Part shown: in pieces, positions 23,755-33,256 of the stretch
Layout of the letters: the number at the start of each line of letters is the position of its first letter
Position numbering within the stretch: position 1 is the first letter of the stretch
Source of the DNA: Trachythela sp. YZ-2020
Taxonomy: Eukaryota; Cnidaria; Anthozoa; Malacalcyonacea; Clavulariidae
Assembly (NCBI GenBank): GCA_016169945.1
Contig: JADLSH010000363.1
Location: 1,798,001-1,862,000, forward strand
Length of the DNA stretch: 64,000 nt
Reading direction: 5' to 3'
Notes under the pieces: model-generated
Database searches by the model: none
Told to the model about the DNA's origin: nothing
The model's input: only the letters and a program-made list of their open reading frames with translations
Made by a program: the position numbers and the translations under genes

Positions 23755-23787
23755 TCTTTCAGCAAATATCAGGCAAGCCATCACCAG

Positions 23788-24404
23788 TGGTCAAGATGAG
23801 ACAGTTGTGAGTATTTTGATTGACTGGAATGGTTTCTCAGGCCTTAAAATATCGGTCAGCAGTGCCGTCGGTCAAAATGTCCGGTGTCTTTCAGAATGGG
23901 TCGGACATTTTTGTAATAATGTCCGATGGCCTTATGTTTAGTTTGGCGCGAAAATGTATTCTTTTAAAATCGTATACTGGCGCTAAATGTTGGGCAGTTA
24001 TGTATTGATACTTTAAGGCCCGATCAGACGTCCGAGAACGCAAGTCATCGCAAATAAACTTGCGTTGACTTACGATGCGACTGGTCAAACGAATACCCGG
24101 CTCCGCTGTCACGCTTAGCGGGCCACATAACAGCTCTGATAAACATTTACGGGGTAAATTTACGTCGGACAAAGTTAAAGTTTGGTCGGACATCAATACA
24201 GTTGGGTCGGACAAACGGTAAACCTCAATTTTCCTTTGGTCGGACAGAATGTCCGGTGCGTTTCTTTCTTGGTCGGATAATTTCACGAATGGGTCGGACA
24301 ATGTCCGTGACCGACCGATATTTTAAGGCCTGGTTTCTGGATGGCTGGATGAAAACCGCGAGGTCTCAGTGATGCAAGAAAGTCAGGGTGTATCAGAAGT
24401 TTGA
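23788..24404 (+). pseudogene. Decayed duplicate of the last PPP2R3C exon, split by a MITE
   Basis: 23788-23838 and 24332-24404 together repeat the last exon (23643-23754), from an acceptor-like CATCACCAG through TGGTCAAGATGAGACAGTT to GCAAGAAAGTCAGGGTG and TCAGAAGTTTGA. A small insertion after GGTTTCTGG disturbs the frame, and a 493-bp element interrupts it. The first copy is intact and is the one used in the gene model. Confidence 0.85.
23839..24331. mobile_element. hAT-like MITE with GGTCGGACA subterminal repeats
   Basis: Terminal inverted repeats AGGCCTTAAAATATCGGTC and GACCGATATTTTAAGGCCT. Flanks are GGTTTCTC (23831-23838) and GGTTTCTG (24332-24339), an 8-bp target duplication with one mismatch. 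The interior has about eight copies of GTCGGACA or its complement. The 136-codon open frame it contains on the minus strand is only the translation of these repeats. Confidence 0.85.
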
Positions 24405-24927
24405 TGTATTCACAGGCAAGTTCAAAGTTCCAAAGAAAGAACATCTAATTATCACAAGGTGCTTATTTTAGACCCAAAATAATACAGAATGGCTTTTTGT
24501 TGGCCCTATTCTGATGTTCAAGGCGAAGTGTCTTGACTACAGTCCTAACTGACAAGTTGTATATAAATGCACAGACGTTATTATTTATTAAATCTTTATT
24601 TTATCAATGTTAACTGTAGCAACTTAGAAAGTACAGTTGGCCCGGAACTCCGTAAGCGACCTGCACAGCAAGTCCAATTTCGTAGACAAAAAACACTTTA
24701 TTACGAGAAGTAACTCTATTTAAAATCAGTTACACCCTAAACCACAAGCCTTCAAACAGGAACATTTACATGTAAAATGTTATTTCGTTTCGCTATTCCA
24801 AACCGACTGTGCTTTTGCTTATGCAGGATTTTGCGCTTTGCTTATGACAACTATGAACTTTAAGATAGCATCAATCCAGGTCCCTTTTCAGTTCAAATTT
24901 AACAAACTGCTCAAATTTTGTTGTACT

Positions 24928-26700
24928 CTACAAGTCCTCAGAAGCCTTATTCCTTAATCCTAATAAGTTTCTTATCCAGTGCCAAATATTGTGGAAAACC
25001 TGAACAATTGTATCCCATATTGATAATTCTCCACCTGGATACCGCGGTGTATCTTCTGAAGTATCTGACTCATCTTCAGTTTGCACTGATTCTTGTTTAG
25101 CCATTTCTTCCATCATCTCCTCACGAGAGTACATCTGCATGTTAGGCATTCCCGGCATATCACTATATAAACAGATCAAACAGAGATTCAGGTTAGACTT
25201 TTGTCTTGTTAGTTGGTATCCAATTTTGATACCAGCAACTCAGCAAGGTGTTGATCAATGCATTACTACCATCACCTTGCATTACTACCATCACCTTGCG
25301 TCACTACCATCACCTTGCATCACTACCATCACCTTGCATCACTACCATCACCTTGCATCACTACCATCACCTTGCATCACTACCATCACCTTGCATTACT
25401 ACCATCACCTTGCATTACTACCATCACCTTGCATCACTACCATCACCTTGCATCACTACCATCACCTTGCATCACTACCATCACCTTGCATCACTACCAT
25501 CACCTTGCATCACTACCATCACCTTGCATCACTACCATCACCTTGCGTCACTACCATCACCTTGCGTCACTACCATCACCTTGCGTCACTACCATCACCT
25601 TGCGTCACTACCATCACCTTGCGTCACTACCATCACCTTACGTCACTACCATCACCTTGCTTTCTTGAGATATTCTTGTGCTTTCTTTTCATCTTCAGAC
25701 ATTACTTGAAATTCCTCGTCCTTCCTACTGCCACTTTTATATGTCACTTTGTTCTTGCCGCAAGCTTTTGTATCCGAATAACAAACTTCATTGATTAACT
25801 GCGACAAAGTTAGTTCATTTTTCCATAATTCTTCAGCAATGTCAACGTCTGCTTCACCGACTGTGTCATCGCAAGCTTTTGCAACAGTTCTACACTCGGC
25901 CTTGCATGATCCGAGGTCATTATGCTCGGATAATTGCAGTGCACCATTTTTCTCCACAATGTCCAACTTAGCAAGCCACTCCCCTTCAAATTTTTCAGGA
26001 TTGCAAGATTTGTCAACAAGGTCTTGTAACTTCTCCTCTCCAACCTAGAGAATATTTTGCATTTATTGCCTCTGCCAGCCGGTTATGTTTTCACCTGGGG
26101 TTGTTTGTGTGTGTGTGTTTGTATGTTTGTCTGTTAGCTGAATAACTAAAAAACTATTTAACATTTTAATATGAACATGTATTGTTGAAGCTAATGCAGG
26201 GCATAGGCCAAGGTCAGATCAATTTACTTTTGGTTCAATTTGGATGAAAACTGAATGAGAAATCTTTGAAAAGTTTGATATACTCTGACATATTACATTA
26301 CATTTTTGGGGGAGAGGGGGGACAGATCAGGGGGTACCCTGACATTACATTTTGTTTGGGGGGGGGGGTCCGGTCCTATTTTCCGATCATATTTTCCTCT
26401 CTTAAAATTATATAGACCCCAGTTTTCAAAACTTAATCCAACCAAGAAGTTGAACAAATATCAAGTTTAAAAGTTTTATAATTCTAATAGTACAACCTTT
26501 GTAGTGTCTTCACGCATGGAGTTTGCCTTCCTAAACAAATATTTGACAGCTTTTTGACAGACGTCACATTTTATAAAAGGTATGTCCTCTTTCATTGGAG
26601 GGTAGAGTTTTTTGGACATACGTCCAGAAACGATGCATAAGTGATATAAAATAAATAAAAATAATAAACAATATCGTCGAAAATCGACACGTGCAGCCAT
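24928..26700 (-). CDS. Secreted/ER saposin-like protein, possibly canopy/DUF3456 type
   Basis: Three exons, 26497-26700, 25656-26044 and 24928-25162, joined as DTTK|VGEEK and KKA|SDMPG; 275 residues. ATG at 26700 begins a signal peptide (MAARVDFRRYCLLFLFILYH then LCIVSG). The body has Cys pairs spaced as in saposin-like folds: IKCDVCQKAVKYLF, KSCNPEKFEG, GSCKAECRTVAKACDD, NEVCYSDTKACG. The C-terminal part is Met- and Glu-rich (YSREEMMEEMAKQ), then acidic, then an amphipathic or hydrophobic WDTIVQVFHNIWHWI. Saposin-like ER proteins of the canopy group help fold client receptors; placing this protein in that family is inference from Cys spacing. The second exon ends at a donor that is itself the first unit of a 21-copy minisatellite. 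Confidence 0.75.
25261..25659. repeat. 19-bp minisatellite, 21 copies, containing splice donors
   Basis: Exactly 399 bp of the unit CATCACTACCATCACCTTG, with C/T change at the fourth base (CATTAC) in left copies and CGTCAC in right copies. On the minus strand each unit reads CAAGGTGATGGTAGTGATG. The unit next to exon 2 supplies that exon's end and donor (GCAAG|GTGATG). The array fills most of the intron. Confidence 0.95.
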
Positions 26701-27280
26701 TGTTGTCAATAAAATATCTTTTTCAAAGTTTGACTATTTCGGATCACTCAGAAGTCGTCTAGACTTGATTTTAGATTTTAGATTTTTGTTTAGAATTTAG
26801 ATTTTGGATAATTTTTAGTTTGCTATGAAATGCTGCATTTAATATAAGTGTTTGTCGATGTACTAGTTTTTATTCATTGTCAAATTTTAAAACAACTTTG
26901 ATCAACCTCGTGATTTTAAAATTGTAAAGTTTATGTTTTGAATGATGGAAAAGAGGATGGGAAAATACTTGGCATAGTAAGTGTGTTTCCACTTTGAAGT
27001 TTGAGCTTATGATAATTTTGTATTATTTACAAGAAAATCTCATTCCGCAAGGTGGAAACCCTAGCCTCGATCACATGTATTACGTCATCGTCACAAAACG
27101 TCACGCGGGCGTTCTTTGTCGTTCGATGATCGTTTTGAAAAACCAAGAAAGAAGGCTTTTGGTTTTGTCGAAAATTTCAAGGTAAATCCACTCAAATTCA
27201 AGGTAAGACTCAACCGTTTAGTCACAATAATACTTATAGAATCGCATTAAGTGTATAATTCTTGTTTAAACGTCGAAGGT
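26701..27280. promoter_or_regulatory. Shared upstream region of the saposin-like gene and CREBZF
   Basis: 580 bp between divergent start codons. It contains TTACGTCA at 27080-27087 and ACGTCA at 27098-27103, both CRE/ATF half-site-like, about 180-200 bp before the CREBZF ATG. The rest is AT-rich. Regulation through these sites is inference. Confidence 0.45.
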
Positions 27281-28087
27281 ATGTCTTTAAACACACTTTT
27301 AGGTCGACAAAATCTTCGGGAAGACACAAGCATTGTCCTTGCGGAGTTCGAAGAAGTTCTAGACCGAAGTGATTTCTACTCTACCAAGGGAGTTTTTGAG
27401 ACGACCTTTACAAGTTTAAGTGCAGAAATAATGGCAGCGGAAAGTGAGCTTCTTTTGACCGACTATTTGTTAAATTTTGAAGACGAAAATGAATGCTCAT
27501 TTGAAACTGAATGTCTGTCCTCTGGTGTCGAATGTAGTGATGACGAGGATGTATGCACTCTGTCTTCGCTTAAAGAAACCATTAAAAGTAACCCTACAAA
27601 ACCCGCTAGCAAACAAACCACTACAAAATCCCGTCGTAAGATAGCACATGAGAGAATGCTAGAGAAGAAAGAAAAAGACCGCGTTCGTTCAGTGGAATAC
27701 AGACAAAGAAAAATAAATCATGTCAAAGCTACTGAAGAGGAGTGCCAACAGTTGAAAGAGACCAACAAAGCACTAAATGAGAAGAATGTACAACTAGGCG
27801 AAAAGGTTTCGAGTCTCCAGAAGCAAGTAGAATATTTGGAAAATGTGATCGCCAACGAGAGTGCACTGTCCGCAGTCTTGGGTGCGATCACAAAGCATTC
27901 TGGGTTATCGTTCAACAACAACCCGCTGCAAGTGAAATCGCAGAAACGAAAAAGAGTTGAAAATGTGAACGATGAAAGTGAACCACAAATGAAGCAATCG
28001 AACGGTGGGGTGTGTCTGCATGTAACACCCAGGCATGTGTCGTTGGAGTTTTGCCGAGAATGTGATGTGAATGCTGCCGACAAATGA
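27281..28087 (+). CDS. CREBZF: CREBZF / Zhangfei-like bZIP factor
   Basis: One exon, 268 residues, start taken at ATG 27281 (MSLNTLLGRQNL). The N-terminal half is acidic (FEDENECSFETE). The basic region and zipper cover residues about 120-195: KKEKDRVRSVEYRQRK, then leucine-spaced heptads through LQKQVEYLENVI. After the zipper comes ANESALSAVLGAI, matching ANETGLARLL in human CREBZF. The C-terminus has GGVCLHVTPRHVSLEFCREC, matching GGVCLHV..VSVEFCSAC; this tail is diagnostic. CREBZF partners ATF4, CREB3-type factors and HCF-1 and modulates stress responses. The invariant Asn of the bZIP basic region is Asp here. GGTATGT overlapping the ATG resembles a splice donor, so an alternative 5' exon is possible. 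Confidence 0.88.
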   Translation: MSLNTLLGRQNLREDTSIVLAEFEEVLDRSDFYSTKGVFETTFTSLSAEIMAAESELLLTDYLLNFEDENECSFETECLSSGVECSDDEDVCTLSSLKETIKSNPTKPASKQTTTKSRRKIAHERMLEKKEKDRVRSVEYRQRKINHVKATEEECQQLKETNKALNEKNVQLGEKVSSLQKQVEYLENVIANESALSAVLGAITKHSGLSFNNNPLQVKSQKRKRVENVNDESEPQMKQSNGGVCLHVTPRHVSLEFCRECDVNAADK

Positions 28088-29303
28088 ATGGTCTGTATGC
28101 TAGGTGTGTGGTGCCTGATACTGGCTTCAAGAATTATCCCTTGTTTTGTTTTCAAAACTTCTAAGGGTAAGGTTGACAAAGATTGATTTTGACTGACTTA
28201 CTGTATCATACATAAAATTACTATAACTGTTGCAAATTATTATGTAATTCGGGGTCTTTCACGTCAGGAAAGTATCGGTGTTAAAGATTTATATATAAGC
28301 TAGCTTTAAAATGAACACTTTTTGAGGACCTCTTTGTTGTTCAGATGTTTGAATGAAAAAATCAGAAAACCAGTTGTTAAGAGTAGTTGCATTTAAACAT
28401 TTATTGATATTTGACAGAATTGACAAATTTGTGTCCGCCTGTTCATACCAAAAATTATCCGATCAACGTTTCAGGTTTTTTGAACATGTGCTCTAACAAC
28501 TGGTTTTTTTGTGCGAAAAAGTTATTGGACTGTAAATATTGCTTGGTAAATAATATATTTCTATATGTAAAATTTTCGTGTTACTGAAATATTTTCTTCC
28601 CTTTCTTTATGACATGCAGTATAGCACAATGGATGCTTGACATTCCCTGCACACCCTGGAGTCAAGTCATTCATTACTTGTATAAAGCCTCTGGGATAAT
28701 ACGTAAGTTTTTGAGTTCACCCTCCAGTAAGTATGCGAGGGAGAATGGGTCAGGTAAAGGTTTTCAGCGTTTCTGTAAATATTGTTTTGAAAGCCTGAAG
28801 TATGTTTTTTATGTCCCGTAACTTTGCAAGTAAACTATGTCAATGAGGTTAACTGTTTGTCCACTAATCTTGAACAGAATGCAAATCAGGCCAGTTACTT
28901 CGAAGTAACATATACGAAGCTGCAACGACCTCTAATTTTTACTCGTCAAGAAGGGGGAGCTTGGGCCAATTATGGGTTAAGATAAATGTTAATTGAAACT
29001 GTAAATTGTTTTCAAAACAATTTGGGTTTTGGGTGTTCATTTGCAAGATCCTTATAATGCAAATCAAACTTAACATAGTATAGGTCATATAGTTGTCTGT
29101 TCACTTTATAACTTTTCCGTCAAGACATATCTTTTAGTATTTGATGACAATTAGCAGAAGAGGGATGAAATCTATGCAAAACGGTCAGATTATTGTTTTA
29201 GAGGTTCTGATGTAAGGTATATATTATAATGAGTTTGATTTAAGATATTTAATGGTGAAAAGAACAGATACTACACAAGCGATGTATTTTGAGAAATGAA
29301 AAT

Positions 29304-29668
29304 TAGGGATGAGCCAATAGCGAAAATTTCAGATTACTGAGGCCAATTATCTCAACTTATTGGCCGATTAATTGGTATCTGCCGATTATTGTAAGTAGCA
29401 AGACGGCTGTGTGAAAACCTTTCAAAGATGGCGGTTGCTTTGAAGTACTTTGATCATAGGCATAGCAGAAATGCATTGTATGGAAGCTTTTAATTTTGTG
29501 AGTTCTTTTGCAATATGTTCATAGTGAAACCCTGTGAAAAACAACCGATCTATTCGCTTGTATTTAGTATTTTAGCATGTGCGTGGCAACTGCAAAAAAG
29601 TCTTATGGCCGATTATTTTACCGATTTAAAATATGACCAATTATTTTCCAATTAATCGGCTCATCCCA
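29304..29668. mobile_element. hAT-like MITE, TAGGGATGAGC family, copy 2
   Basis: Begins TAGGGATGAGCCAATAG and ends AATTAATCGGCTCATCCC. It shares long internal segments with 15873-16239 (GGTATCTGCCGATTATTGTA, AAAGTCTTATGG). It has an extra internal block around 29455-29545. The flanks AAAATT on both sides are weakly duplicated. Confidence 0.8.
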
Positions 29669-30179
29669 AAATTGACTTGTCTGCATTGTCGGCAGTTAAA
29701 TGTTGCATATGTTACAATATTGAATAATATATGAATAAAACAGATACTATTGACAAGCAATGTTTTCAAAAATAACAATTTTAAGTTTTATTGGTCAACA
29801 GAGTAATACTGGTTATTAGAGATATACTGTTGAAAAGAGCGGGTACTACATTTGCAAACTTGAAAAGTAATGTTATGCATTCAAAGAAAATATTATTTGT
29901 TAATGTTTGGTAATACAAAAACTCTGAAAAGAACAGATATCGCAGAAGTGATCAATTTAAAATAATTATACTCAGCATGTTGATGATCGATGAAAGAACA
30001 GATAGTATATTCACTATAACCTTGAAGAAGATTTCCATTTAATGGTTGCCAAGTTAAGTAGTTGACACTTATGTATAAAGTTTACACACTATCTCAAGCC
30101 AATGTCCCTTGTTGTGCCAAGAACAAATTCTCCCATGAAATTGTGCATGACAAATAGCAATAAATATTCATTGAAGACT

Positions 30180-30300
30180 AAGTAGGTATTTATTTATTTA
30201 TTTATTTATTAACTTCAGCCGTTACACAACTATAAACATATATACAAACAGGAAAACGGCTCAGGAACACTAACACAGCGTGAGCCAATTACGTTAGTGA
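30180..30300 (-). mobile_element. Retroelement 3' end with (TTTA)n tail
   Basis: On the minus strand the segment ends GGCTGAAGTTAATAAATAAA followed by further TAAA units, as a 3' tail. Body too short to classify. Confidence 0.4.
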
Positions 30301-30358
30301 CCTGTTACAAAACAACACTTAGCTTCACAATATAGTATAAATATCAAACAAGATTACA

Positions 30359-30487
30359 GTATAGTCCATTTTATCCGAAGTAGGGAGAGCAATAGGTTGA
30401 AAAGAAATAGATAAACGAAATAGTGTTTCCGTCGGTTACGACGAAATGGCGAAAAACCCAACTCTACATCGGATAAAATGAACTATA
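30359..30487. mobile_element. Small MITE of about 130 bp
   Basis: TATAGTCCATTTTATCCGAA at the left and TCGGATAAAATGAACTATA at the right are inverted copies with an unrelated centre. Confidence 0.7.
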
Positions 30488-30892
30488 TTACACGGAATAT
30501 CAACTAGATTATTTAAGAACAACATTTCATTGTTCCAGTAAGTTGTCTTGCCCTGTGGCATTTCAGACAAACTGATTTCCAAGTCTGCGGATTTTCTTGG
30601 TCAAACACGGTTAATGTTGCAGAATGATAATAATCCAGAACACGTGATTTGAAGCTCTGATATGATATTTATAACACACTGAAATCGCAAGTTGCGAAAG
30701 TCCGCCCCTGCGAATTGCGACGTGCTAATTCGAACCCTGACTCCACTCCATACAAAACCTTTATACCACCTTCAAAGATGTTAGAATTTCTTTTAATGCA
30801 TTTCACACAAAATTAATTAGTATATATTAAATTAAACTACATAAATATTATGATATTAAAAACTATTTTGAAAAGGATTGTGCAGATCATAT

Positions 30893-32687
30893 CTAATGAA
30901 GTTTGAACTTTCTGTGGTTCACATGCATGTCATCGACATATCTGAAAATAAAAAAAACAAAATACATTTTGTAGGTTATCTGGACCACATACAGCTGCCA
31001 GGAATGTGGGGGTAGAAGGACAGAAGCGTGGCTACACCCCAAGATAATTACCTTAATTTTCATACTTAATGATTTGCAGGATCATCTACCTGAAAAATAT
31101 AACCAGAAGCTCGACATTTTGAGCCCTTCATCTGGAAGTTGGTAGCCTACAAAGGGCCTTTGCTTGAAGCATTGAAGTTCTTGTCATACTTTTCAGGTAA
31201 TTTGATCCTACAAATCCACAAGTATATTGTTTATCGCCACCTGCACAAGATTTACCTGTATCACTGTGCAAATATAACAAAGTTTACCTAGTCATTGGGC
31301 TGTTGATATGTGGAAACCGATGTGGCGCTTCTTTCCTGTAGTCCAAATTCCTTTGTGCTGGCCCAGTTCCCCACCTTGGAGAAGCAATTTTATTCATATA
31401 TCCCCGCGAAGGCAGAATTTGTCTTAGCGTTGACCATTCTTCACATCGTGTTGCATGAGAATAAGGCAATAATCTTGACTCTTCCTTGTCGCGAGCACGT
31501 ATTTCAGAAGGTGCATCAACTTGGTAACGCCATGCTTTTGGAATGTTATTCAAGTTGTCTGATATTGGGCGGACTATAATAATAAAAGCAACAAACAAAG
31601 TATTTATCCATATATGATGGTAATTTTACAGTATAGCTGATGTCAGTGGTGGGAATTCACTTTTTCTGGTGGGGGACAAAGCCTCCTAAATTTCCGACAA
31701 AACCTTCAAATTTCCGATAAACCCTTCAAATTTCTGACAAACCCCCCATTTACACTCAAAATAGGCTGTTGTTAGGTAAAAATTGTCAATTTTCTGTTAT
31801 GTACGATGGCCTGGATTTGAGCTATAATATATGGAACTAACAGTACACATTTGGGCAAGAAGCTTAAACTCCAGATTGCTAGCCTGATGCTTTGGCAGCT
31901 GAATTTACGGATGTCACAAGGGATACAGCGTGGATATGGAGCCGATTTTAGCTCTACTGGCTGAGTGTAAGTCTAGTGATCTGTAGGTTCTGGCCAACGG
32001 GTTCAAACTATGTGTGCAACTCAGGAATTTTTCTTTAGCTTTACGGGCCGATTCAAACCATTCCAACATCCAGCAATGTTGGATGAAAAGTCAGAACCTG
32101 ATCCAACCAATGTTGATTGTTGGATTGGTTTGAATTGCTTGTACAAGTAAACAGTAGCATTGGAACTGGCCAACTGGGGGGTTTATGGGGCATGTGTCCC
32201 CTGCCAGTTTATTTCAAAGTGCCTTTTTCTCCAGCAAAAACAATGGGAAAGTGGCTTTTTCTAATAGAAGAGATGCCCTCTAAGTTGCATGCTGCGCAAG
32301 TAAAGCAAACAAATTACTATCAAGCTGCAAACAAAACAACAAGAAATAGATTTGTTGTCTAAACACGGATTGATATAGCGATTTGTAGATCAAGTACATG
32401 ACAGACAAACATACACATGGTGATATAACTATACACTAATCTATGATAACAAAAAATCTTATAGTTATTTCCAAGCCAATTTGCATGTATTGCTTTGTAT
32501 AAGCATTGTTGTCTACTAATCCTACTATACCTATAAATTTCCATCGTTGGACAGGCGTTGTACTTCTAAGATCTGTTGGAGTGTAGCGTTTATTCACCCA
32601 AACGACATCACTTGCTTGAGGTTGTATCGAGACAACATCGGGAAATCTGTATTGGAAAAACGGTGCACCAAGGCATTCGGCAGCCAT
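30893..32687 (-). CDS. Uncharacterised 163-residue protein, three exons
   Basis: Exons 32531-32687, 31288-31573 and 30893-30941, joined as RWKFI|VRPISD and SPMT|RYVDD; phases fit and the sum is 492 nt including the stop. Start is ATG 32687 (MAAECLGAPFFQYRFP), the first Met in frame. The protein is basic, rich in Arg, Pro, Tyr and Trp, with no signal peptide, membrane segment or coiled coil. Motifs include WVNKRYTPTDLRS, CEEWSTLRQILPSRGY and MTRYVDDMHVNHRKFKLH at the end. I do not recognise the family. Its short aromatic/Pro/Arg-rich motifs recall ciliary microtubule inner proteins, which is only a guess. The three clean splice junctions and lack of internal stops are the evidence that it is a gene. 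Confidence 0.7.
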
Positions 32688-33256
32688 TTGTCTTGTTGTG
32701 GTGTTGCTATTAACTTCGTTGCCATGGCGAGAAGTTAATTTTTCAACGCGCGTTTTTTCATGAAAGCGCGCGAGCTTCTGTGATTGGCTGAAATTACTTA
32801 AATCTGATTGGTGCACACCAATGTGAGTAAGCCCATTAAGCCCTCCCACCCAAAAAAAAAGGGTGGTCACTGTGGGAAAACTAATATGAAGGTATTAGAT
32901 TCTTTGTTGCCTGAAATTGACCAGGAAATGCCATTTCAGAGCATGCCCCTGGAGTTCATGTAGCCCCAAACCAATCCAATGTGCAAAATGTCAGATACTG
33001 TGAATGTGCAGCTTTACGGAACATGTTTTTGTGAGGATATAGGACATCTTACGTTTCCAGAGGGGCCCATTGTGTGTGCTTTTGTTGTGTGTTGTACCCT
33101 GGTTGTACCTCCCCACATTAACCCTGATATTTCACAACAATTACAATAAGTGTCACAACAAGTGATTTTTTAATTTGAACACACCAACATTCAACATATC
33201 AATTTCATTAGCTAAAGTGTTATGAACGTATATCATTGTCCAAACTACAACATATT
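32688..33256. other. Spacer between the uncharacterised gene and FKBP2
   Basis: About 570 bp between two minus-strand genes; must include the promoter of the first and the 3' UTR of FKBP2. Contains a GCGCGCG-like patch near 32748-32772 (CAACGCGCGTTTTTTC, GAAAGCGCGCGAG), an imperfect inverted repeat. Nothing else supported. Confidence 0.4.

Larger units (their letters stand above)
23755..24927. other. Spacer after PPP2R3C holding the duplicated last exon
   Basis: Contains the duplicated last exon and its inserted element (23788-24404). From 24405 to 24927 there is AT-rich sequence with no supported gene; the saposin-like gene approaches convergently. Confidence 0.5.
28088..30892. other. Intergenic region, repeats only
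   Basis: 2.8 kb between CREBZF and the small gene at 30893. It contains a hAT-like MITE (29304-29668), a (TTTA)n-tailed retroelement remnant (30180-30300) and a small MITE (30359-30487). Short open frames such as 28609-28821 show no conserved features. Confidence 0.5.

Noticed and set aside
23891..24301. 136-codon minus-strand frame with repeated SDP/SDQ
   Set aside because: Reading of the GTCGGACA repeats within a MITE; no domain.
25261..25659. CRISPR-like array
   Set aside because: Units are head-to-tail without spacers and the genome is eukaryotic.
25248..25798. Open frames of repeated HYHHLASLPSPC-type sequence
   Set aside because: Translations of the 19-bp intronic minisatellite, antisense to the saposin-like gene.
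27251..27280. Upstream GTG start for CREBZF
   Set aside because: Nuclear animal genes rarely use GTG; ATG 27281 is the first ATG in frame.
31310..31579. Plus-strand 89-codon frame
   Set aside because: Antisense shadow of exon 2 of the uncharacterised minus-strand gene, which has matching splice sites.
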